Shown piece by piece: positions 1 through 5,122 of a stretch of 6,977 nucleotides of DNA (positions are counted from its first letter, which is position 1; each line of letters begins with the position of its first letter). The notes beneath the pieces are model-generated. The model saw nothing but the letters and a program-made list of their open reading frames with translations, searched no databases and was not told the origin of the DNA. Position numbers and translations under genes: made by a program. Source of the DNA: Alphaproteobacteria bacterium. Lineage in GTDB: Bacteria > Pseudomonadota > Alphaproteobacteria > UBA6615. The DNA is taken from contig JAEPNS010000108.1 in assembly GCA_017643325.1 (NCBI GenBank), positions 2,396 to 9,372 on the forward strand. Reading direction: 5' to 3'.

Positions 1-93
1 GATAAAAAGGGACAGGAACGTGAGTTCGCGGTACTGGGGCCACAGCTCACGCAATAGACCCGACAGCATCGATCGGCTTTTTTGGTCCGACAT
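1..93 (-). CDS. Type I secretion ABC transporter (permease/ATPase), N-terminal fragment
   Basis: An open frame of 31 codons runs from an ATG at 93-91 to the left window edge with no stop. The N-terminus is short and polar (MSDQKSRSML), followed by LLRELWPQYRELTFLSLFI. This resembles the segment just before and into the first membrane helix of type I secretion permease/ATPases (the HlyB/PrtD/LssB group), where a cytoplasmic lead ends in a hydrophobic F-L-S-L-F-I stretch. In that family the protein is an inner-membrane ABC exporter that drives unfolded substrates through a periplasmic fusion protein and a TolC channel. The ATG overlaps the TGA of the upstream TolC gene by one base (TGATG), a classic sign of translational coupling in one operon. 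The ATPase motifs lie outside the window, so the family call rests on 31 residues plus context. Another inner-membrane exporter component is possible. Confidence 0.68.
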   Translation of the reverse strand, partial: MSDQKSRSMLSGLLRELWPQYRELTFLSLFI

Positions 94-1517
94 CAGCGTG
101 AGCCGGAGCTCGCGGATCCGGCGGCCTGTTCCGTTTGCGGTTCTGGAGCCGCGCGCGACTCTTCAGCTTTCGGCACGAGGAAGAGGTGAGCCGGGGTCAG
201 CTGCCCCATCGAGGCCAGCAACTGAACCCGTGCAGCGCGTGCATCGAATTCCGCGCGGATCTGGTTGATCCGCGCATTGAAGACCTCTGTTTCCGCATCG
301 AGTACATTGAGCGCCGTCTCGTTGCCAGCCGCACGCAGCTTCTTGCGCGCCTCGAACACCTCGCGCGCGATGGTCGATGCATTGGCCAGCAGCTCCGAGC
401 GCTCCTGCGCGGTTTTGAGGGCCTGCCACGCCAGCCCGATATCCTTTTCGACCTGGCGACGGATATCCGCTTCCGTGGCAACGGCCGCGTTCTTCTCGAA
501 GGCCGCGCCGGCGGCAGCCGATTGTGCCCGAAACCCCGAAAACAGCTCCCAGTTCACACGCAGGAGCACCGAGTAGTCCCGTCGGATGCCGCGGTTCGTA
601 TTGACGTTGTCCTCGTAGTTGGTGCTCCCGACGAGATCAACGGTCGGAAAGAAGTCGGCTTCCGCGACCGTTTCGCGTTCCTTCGCCGCCGACACGCGGT
701 TTCGTGCGACCTGGAGCTCGATGTTCTCGTCACGGCCGGACTCGCGGATTTCAGGCAGGGTCCGAGGCACCGCGGACGGGGGAATATCAACCGGCGTCAA
801 CTCTCCAACCGCAGGTGAGTTCGCGAACACCTCTTCGTAGTTGGTGATCGAACGCACGAGACGACCTTCCAGCGCGACCCGCCGTTCCTTGGCAAGTTGC
901 AGGCGTGTCTTCGCGAAAAGGACATCGACCGCGATCCCCGAACCGCGCTCGACCCGCTCGTCCTCAAGGTTCAACTGGCGAGCAATTGTCCGCTCGCTCA
1001 GCGTGGCAAGTTGCACCAACAGAGAATCCCGGACCACGCCATTGTGTGCGTTGATCGCCGCCCTCGTGATCTCCTGGCGCGTCTGTTCGAGCAGCAATGC
1101 CGCTCGGGAAGAATCAAGTTTTGAGAGTTCGAACGTCGACGTGTTCTCGAAGCCCGAGAAAAGGTTCTGGGTCGCCGTAAGGGTTCCCTTCTTCCGCGGC
1201 AGACTGGACGGTTTTCCCGGATCCTCCCGACGGTCAGGGCTGTTGATATACTCGTAGCCGGTGTCGCCGGAGAACGTCAGCGTCGGCAAGAACGCGGCCC
1301 GTGCCTCATCGACCCCCTCTTCCGCTGCATTCAGGGTCTGGACGGCAGCCTGAATCCTGGGATGCTCGTCGAGGACGCGCAACAACTTCTCCTCGAACGA
1401 CTGGGCCCATGCAGTCGTACCGTACGAAAACACAAGCATTGCGCCGGCCGCGCAGAGCAGCAGCGCGATCATGCGCGACATCTGACCGATCTGGGCTCGA
1501 ATTTCCACGCTAACCAC
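93..1517 (-). CDS. TolC-family outer-membrane channel of a type I secretion system
   Basis: A 474-residue protein of normal TolC length. TolC homologues form trimeric channels across the outer membrane and periplasm for type I secretion or efflux. Residues 13-38 look like a signal peptide (basic start, hydrophobic core, A-W-A before a likely cut at 38/39). Two related halves follow, each with long heptad-like helices and a short beta segment: ATQNLFSGFENTSTFE near 115-130 and RVNWELFSGFRAQ near 320-332, the usual OEP W/N-x-L-F-S/D-G pattern. The Ala/Glu/Ser-rich tail (about 451-474) is probably a flexible periplasmic extension. The start is a GTG at 1517 with a weak GGA about 5 bases upstream. 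The ATG at 1481 (residue 13) would give a more compact signal peptide and is a credible alternative. Its stop overlaps the ATG of the ABC transporter, so the role is likely RTX export rather than drug efflux. Confidence 0.92.
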   Translation of the reverse strand: MVSVEIRAQIGQMSRMIALLLCAAGAMLVFSYGTTAWAQSFEEKLLRVLDEHPRIQAAVQTLNAAEEGVDEARAAFLPTLTFSGDTGYEYINSPDRREDPGKPSSLPRKKGTLTATQNLFSGFENTSTFELSKLDSSRAALLLEQTRQEITRAAINAHNGVVRDSLLVQLATLSERTIARQLNLEDERVERGSGIAVDVLFAKTRLQLAKERRVALEGRLVRSITNYEEVFANSPAVGELTPVDIPPSAVPRTLPEIRESGRDENIELQVARNRVSAAKERETVAEADFFPTVDLVGSTNYEDNVNTNRGIRRDYSVLLRVNWELFSGFRAQSAAAGAAFEKNAAVATEADIRRQVEKDIGLAWQALKTAQERSELLANASTIAREVFEARKKLRAAGNETALNVLDAETEVFNARINQIRAEFDARAARVQLLASMGQLTPAHLFLVPKAEESRAAPEPQTEQAAGSASSGSR

Positions 1518-1593
1518 TTGTTCCGTTTGGAAATACCGGCGCGAATGTAGCGGATCGGATCACGCGGGTGCAATCTGCCAAAGACGCCCAGGC

Positions 1594-1606
1594 AATTGTT
1601 GCAATT
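1594..1606. repeat. Short inverted repeat, possible activator or repressor site
   Basis: AATTG-TTG-CAATT is a perfect 5-base inverted repeat with a 3-base spacer, in an A/T-rich patch with overlapping TTGCAA and TTGCA words. It lies about 150 bases upstream of the sigma-54 promoter, a typical distance for an enhancer-binding activator site, and about 80 bases upstream of the TolC start on the other strand. The repeat is short enough to arise by chance, and no known operator consensus is matched. Confidence 0.25.
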
Positions 1607-1750
1607 TGCAGATGCACGTGACGCGGGCTTCCACGAAATGCGAAGCACGCGCGCCCGTTTACCGCCCGGCAGCTCGACCTCGACAAAGCACTCCAAATAT
1701 TTCCCATTGTTCCCAGAGTGTTAGAGGCTCTCCGATTCGTTTCCGACATC

Positions 1751-1766
1751 TGGCACACCCCTTGCA
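1751..1766 (+). promoter_or_regulatory. Sigma-54 (RpoN) -24/-12 promoter
   Basis: TGGCACACCCCTTGCA matches the RpoN consensus TGGCAC-N5-TTGC(A/T) at every specified base. The invariant GG (1752-1753) and GC (1764-1765) are separated by exactly 10 bases, the spacing this factor requires. Transcription would start near 1777, heading into the PAS-like gene. Sigma-54 promoters are silent without an ATP-driven enhancer-binding protein, so this gene is predicted to be switched on by a dedicated activator bound upstream. Eleven fixed positions matched by chance in both strands of 7 kb would be rare (about 0.003 expected at equal base frequencies), and the location just before a gene strengthens the call. 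Confidence 0.82.
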
Positions 1767-1813
1767 GATTCCGGGACATGCTTACTCTTTCTCTCGAATT
1801 GGCAGACCAGACG

Positions 1814-2320
1814 ATGAACCCCCATCCGAATGGTGAACACGCCGACCGGTTGCACGTGGCAACCGAGCGGCGCGCGACCGAACGAACACTCGACACCTGG
1901 AACAGGTTCGCACGTGAACGCTTATGCGAATTTGTGACGGCCATGCTCAACGACAACTGGAACGACGACAGCTACGATTTCCTGCTTGTCTACGATCAAT
2001 GCAGCCCGGAACACTCCTCCATCGTTGTTTGCGGGACGGGCGCACAAGTCTTTCTCGGTCTCCCGTCGAGCCGGTTCCCGGCCGCTCAGCGCCTGCCTCA
2101 CGATGTCCGCGAAGAGTTCCTCAAGGCGGCCGCACGCTCTGTCGAGACCGGAACCCCCAGCCGCAAATGCGGCAACTACACCGACAAGTTCGGGAATGAG
2201 GTCGCGTACCGTTCCATCTTCGTGCCGACAAAACCGCGCGGCAGCAGGGAACCCGCCTGTCTGTACGGGACCTTCTCGGCAAAATTCATCGACGAAGGCG
2301 CAAAAGCGGAACTGCACTGA
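1814..2320 (+). CDS. Small soluble PAS-like domain protein, function unknown
   Basis: A 168-residue protein with no signal peptide or membrane helix. A charged helix (about 16-45) leads into a mixed alpha/beta region (55-158) with SSIVVCGTGAQVFLGLPSSR, then RLPHDVREEFLKAA, and VAYRSIFVPTK before a final strand (CLYGTFSAKF). The order G-T-G/L-G-L, a helix, then Y-R-S-I-x-x-P resembles the PAS-like domains (PAS_5 type) common as stand-alone proteins in Rhodospirillales. Fold assignment is by pattern only. No output domain follows, so it may sense a ligand and act through a partner. Cysteines occur at 38, 63, 73, 119 and 149. Start choice: in-frame GTG 1718 lies upstream of the sigma-54 promoter and is unlikely; ATG 1778 sits at the predicted transcript start and would make a nearly leaderless mRNA; ATG 1814 leaves a 37-base leader and is preferred, though its Shine-Dalgarno is weak. 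It is convergent with the kinase gene. Confidence 0.72.
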   Translation: MNPHPNGEHADRLHVATERRATERTLDTWNRFARERLCEFVTAMLNDNWNDDSYDFLLVYDQCSPEHSSIVVCGTGAQVFLGLPSSRFPAAQRLPHDVREEFLKAAARSVETGTPSRKCGNYTDKFGNEVAYRSIFVPTKPRGSREPACLYGTFSAKFIDEGAKAELH

Positions 2321-2327
2321 CCCAGGT

Positions 2328-2347
2328 GGCCGGACACATGTCCGGCC
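2328..2347. terminator. GC-rich hairpin between convergent genes, likely bidirectional terminator
   Basis: GGCCGGACACATGTCCGGCC is a perfect inverted repeat (8-base stem with an ACAT loop, or 9 bases with a 2-base centre). It lies 7 bases after the stop of the PAS-like gene and 14 bases before the end of the convergent kinase gene. Position and symmetry suit a terminator serving both strands. Neither side carries a T-run, so it is not a classical intrinsic terminator. It may instead act as a 3'-end stabilising structure or assist Rho-dependent ending. Confidence 0.55.
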
Positions 2348-2361
2348 GGGTCGCCACCGCA

Positions 2362-5118
2362 CTATTCGCCTGCTTGCCGCGTGAGAACGATCTCTTCCGC
2401 CGACGCCGGTTCGCCGGCAGGCGGATAGGCACGGCGGAACGTGCTCTCGGTTTCCGAGAGTGCCCCGTTCAGGAGCACCAGCCGGCGATCGAAGTCGATT
2501 TCCTCGAAACTGAGCCCGGCGCGGCAGTCATGCTCGAGCTCACGCGCACGCCGCTCCAGTCGCCGGGCGCCGAAGGTCGCGGCGCTGCTGCCGACACTGT
2601 GGATCTCGCGCTCGACGTCCGCGCGCGGCATGTCGCTGTCCAACGATACGCGGCCCAGCCGAGCCCGAACATCGTCCAGGAACTGGTCGACGAGATTGAT
2701 CACCGCCTCGCGCCCCACGTCCGCCTCGAGTTGTCCCATCACGGCCTCGTCGAGAAGCGGGATGTCTTCCTCGAACTCCACATCCGGTTCCGCATCTGTC
2801 GCGGTGACATTTTCAGCTGCGATGACAGCCGGTTCCGCCTCATGCTCGGGTGGGGATTCTGCGGATACGAACTGGTCGGACACCTTGGCCGGGATCGCTG
2901 CCGCGCCGATCAGGCGCTCGACCGTTGCACCGAGCGTTCCCTGATCGAATGGCTTCGACAGCAGGTCGTCGGCACCCGCTTCCTCGCACAGCGTGCGATC
3001 GTCCGACACGACATCCGCGGACAGGGCGAGGATCGGCGTCGCCGCCTTGTCGTCCGGGCGCGCCCGCACACGCCGGATGATGTCGGTTCCGTGCATGTCT
3101 GGCAGATGCAGGTCGACGAGAACGGCGTCGTACACGGTCTTGTCGACAGCCGACAGCGCTGCGCGGCCGGTATCGACCGCATCGACACGGAACCCGGCGT
3201 TTCGCAACATGGCGCCGACGACCAGCCGGTTTACCTCGACATCCTCGACCAGTAATACGCGACGGCCGTCCTGCTTTGCGGGCCGGTTCACGGTGGATGA
3301 CGGGAACGACGATTCCGATGAAACGCGTATCGGTTCGTCGGCTCCCGCTTGCACGCCCGTGGGTTCGAACCTGCTTCCGGTCCCGAACGGCGTGAACGCG
3401 ACATGGTCGAATCCGACGTCCTTCCAACGGCCGATTTCGGCCCGGCTGGTCTGGGAAAGGGCGATGATCAGCGCGGCCGGCCTGGCGAACTCTCCCGCGG
3501 CACCGAACATCGACGCGATCTGCCGACCGCTCTCGCGTGGGAGGTTTGCATCCACGATCACGGCGGTCTCGGCCATATTGCATGCACCCAGGACCGACCC
3601 GGCTTCGCGCAGCGACACCACCTGGTCGACCGACCAGCCGCGGATGTCGGCGGCATGCTCGAACATGTCCCGCGCAACGGCGTTCTCGCTGATGATCACG
3701 GCGTTGCGGACATCGAATTCGGGTTCCTCCACCTCGCGCGGCGCATTCGACGTTCCGGTCGACGCAAAGGTCACGGTGAACCAGAAGGTGCTGCCTTCGC
3801 CCGGTTCGCTCTCGAACCCGATTTGCCCGTTCATCATCTCGACCAGGCGTTTCGCGATGGACAGGCCCAGGCCCGTGCCGCCGTAGCGCCGGTAGGTACC
3901 GGGGTCGGCCTGTGCATACTCGCCGAACAGCTCTTCCTGTTGCTCTTTCGGAATGCCGATTCCCGTATCGGTGACCTCGACACGCATGACGATCTGGCCG
4001 TTATCGATCGGCGCGCAGGTCGCACGAACATAGACACCGCCGCGTTCCGTGAACTTGACCGCGTTGTTCACCAGATTGAGCAACACCTGGCGCAGCCGGG
4101 CCGGGTCACCGACCACGCGGCGCGGCACATCGAGTGAATAGCTCGGAAACAGCTCGAGCGTCTCGCTGTGCGCCTTGGAGGCCATCAGGTCGACGACGTC
4201 GGTCACGACTTCCAGCGGATCGAAAACTTCGGGTGAGAGCTTCAGGCGTCCGGCCTCGAGCTTGGAATAGTCCAGCACGTCGTCGATCACGTTGAGCAGG
4301 GCCTTGCTCGATCGCAACGCGATCTCGGCGATCCCGCGCTGTTGGCGCTCCAACGGCATATCGATGAGCAGATCCAGCGTACCCAGAACACCGGTCATCG
4401 GCGTCCGAATCTCATGGCTCATGAGCGCGAGAAAACGAGATTTCGCCTCGTTCGCCCGATCGGCCTCGTCACGGGCAAGCCGCATCGCCTCCTCCGCCTC
4501 GCGCGTGCGCCGGATCTCGCGGATCAGCAGGAAGATCAGCGCGCCGATCCCGAGGACGGTGCCGGCCGCGGTGAGCAGCATCTCGGCGAATGCGGGCTGC
4601 AGGTTCAGGTCTCGCGCGGAAAACTCCTCGCGCTCACCGGTTTCCGCGGCGCGGATAAACCGCTGCAGGAATGCAAGCTCGACCTCGATGTCGCGCCGCA
4701 TGTTGAGCGGGCCACGGATATCGTTCGCCCGCAACGCAAGTATCCGCGGTTCAAGCGACTGCAGCAAAACCCGCAGGTTATCGCCGCGCGGATAGTTGTA
4801 GGTCTCGGCGTCCTGCGCGGACTCGATCGATTCGAGCAGCTTCGGCAGGCGCTGCTCAAGTTCGCGATAACGCTCCATCACGTCTTCGCGCGAGGTGCCG
4901 CCCCGGATCGACCCGTACTGGTCGAGCGCGTTCAGGAGCTTCGAGAATTCGAACTCGATCTGGGAGATGTACCAAAGGGCCGACTTGTACTCGCCCGCAT
5001 TCACCTGGTACTGCGCGCGCAGATTGATAACCGATACCGCGCTGGTCGTGCCGAGGATCGCAATGGCGATCGCCAGCAGCACATACTTCGCGTCGAGTCT
5101 TTCGAGGAGAAACCGCAT
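2362..5118 (-). CDS. Membrane hybrid sensor histidine kinase (HisKA-HATPase-REC-REC-Hpt)
   Basis: A 918-residue kinase of the BarA/TorS-like multi-step phosphorelay type. A membrane helix (about 11-31), a largely helical periplasmic domain (32-178) and a second helix (179-199) form the sensor. No HAMP or PAS is evident; a charged coiled linker (200-227) runs straight into HisKA. The phospho-accepting histidine is H235 (MSHEIRTP). The ATPase domain has the N-box (N352), G1 box DTGIGI (384-389) and G2 box GGTGLGLS (413-420). The first receiver-like domain (about 471-580) is degenerate. The second (620-737) is complete: E625/D626, phospho-D669, S700, K722. An acidic linker leads to an Hpt domain (about 785-890) with H840 in EIHSVGSSAATFGA, lacking the common K-G after the histidine. 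The ATG lies 4 bases after the RTX stop with no Shine-Dalgarno in the preceding 20 bases, pointing to coupled translation. No dedicated response regulator is in the window; stimulus and target are unknown. Confidence 0.93.
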   Translation of the reverse strand: MRFLLERLDAKYVLLAIAIAILGTTSAVSVINLRAQYQVNAGEYKSALWYISQIEFEFSKLLNALDQYGSIRGGTSREDVMERYRELEQRLPKLLESIESAQDAETYNYPRGDNLRVLLQSLEPRILALRANDIRGPLNMRRDIEVELAFLQRFIRAAETGEREEFSARDLNLQPAFAEMLLTAAGTVLGIGALIFLLIREIRRTREAEEAMRLARDEADRANEAKSRFLALMSHEIRTPMTGVLGTLDLLIDMPLERQQRGIAEIALRSSKALLNVIDDVLDYSKLEAGRLKLSPEVFDPLEVVTDVVDLMASKAHSETLELFPSYSLDVPRRVVGDPARLRQVLLNLVNNAVKFTERGGVYVRATCAPIDNGQIVMRVEVTDTGIGIPKEQQEELFGEYAQADPGTYRRYGGTGLGLSIAKRLVEMMNGQIGFESEPGEGSTFWFTVTFASTGTSNAPREVEEPEFDVRNAVIISENAVARDMFEHAADIRGWSVDQVVSLREAGSVLGACNMAETAVIVDANLPRESGRQIASMFGAAGEFARPAALIIALSQTSRAEIGRWKDVGFDHVAFTPFGTGSRFEPTGVQAGADEPIRVSSESSFPSSTVNRPAKQDGRRVLLVEDVEVNRLVVGAMLRNAGFRVDAVDTGRAALSAVDKTVYDAVLVDLHLPDMHGTDIIRRVRARPDDKAATPILALSADVVSDDRTLCEEAGADDLLSKPFDQGTLGATVERLIGAAAIPAKVSDQFVSAESPPEHEAEPAVIAAENVTATDAEPDVEFEEDIPLLDEAVMGQLEADVGREAVINLVDQFLDDVRARLGRVSLDSDMPRADVEREIHSVGSSAATFGARRLERRARELEHDCRAGLSFEEIDFDRRLVLLNGALSETESTFRRAYPPAGEPASAEEIVLTRQAGE

Positions 5119-5122
5119 GGCG

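Larger units (their letters stand above)
1518..1813. other. Divergent intergenic region between the TolC operon and the PAS-like gene
   Basis: About 296 bases separate the GTG start of the TolC gene (minus) from the preferred ATG of the PAS-like gene (plus). The right part holds a sigma-54 promoter facing right, listed separately. For the leftward TolC transcript I see only a weak housekeeping-type candidate on the minus strand: TTGCAC at 1573-1568, an 18-base spacer, and TACATT at 1549-1544. It matches consensus poorly and is not called as a promoter. The middle (about 1590-1615) and 1686-1725 are richer in A and T than the flanking genes, as expected for regulator or bending sites. Open frames crossing this region on either strand lack recognisable protein features. 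Confidence 0.6.

Noticed and set aside
889..1014. Two sigma-54-like words, TGGCAAGTTGC, at 890-900 and 1004-1014
   Set aside because: GG and GC are only 6 bases apart instead of 10, and both lie inside the TolC coding region.
1718..1813. GTG start at 1718 for the PAS-like gene
   Set aside because: It lies upstream of the sigma-54 promoter core, so the expected transcript would not contain it, and the extra residues (MLEALRFVSDIWHTP...) match nothing recognisable.
1510..1956. 148-codon minus-strand open frame crossing the intergenic region
   Set aside because: It overlaps the PAS-like gene, its promoter and the TolC start, with no protein-like features.
2326..3255. 309-codon plus-strand open frame over the kinase 3' half
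   Set aside because: Arg-rich antisense shadow of a clearly conserved receiver and Hpt coding region, and it begins inside the intergenic hairpin.
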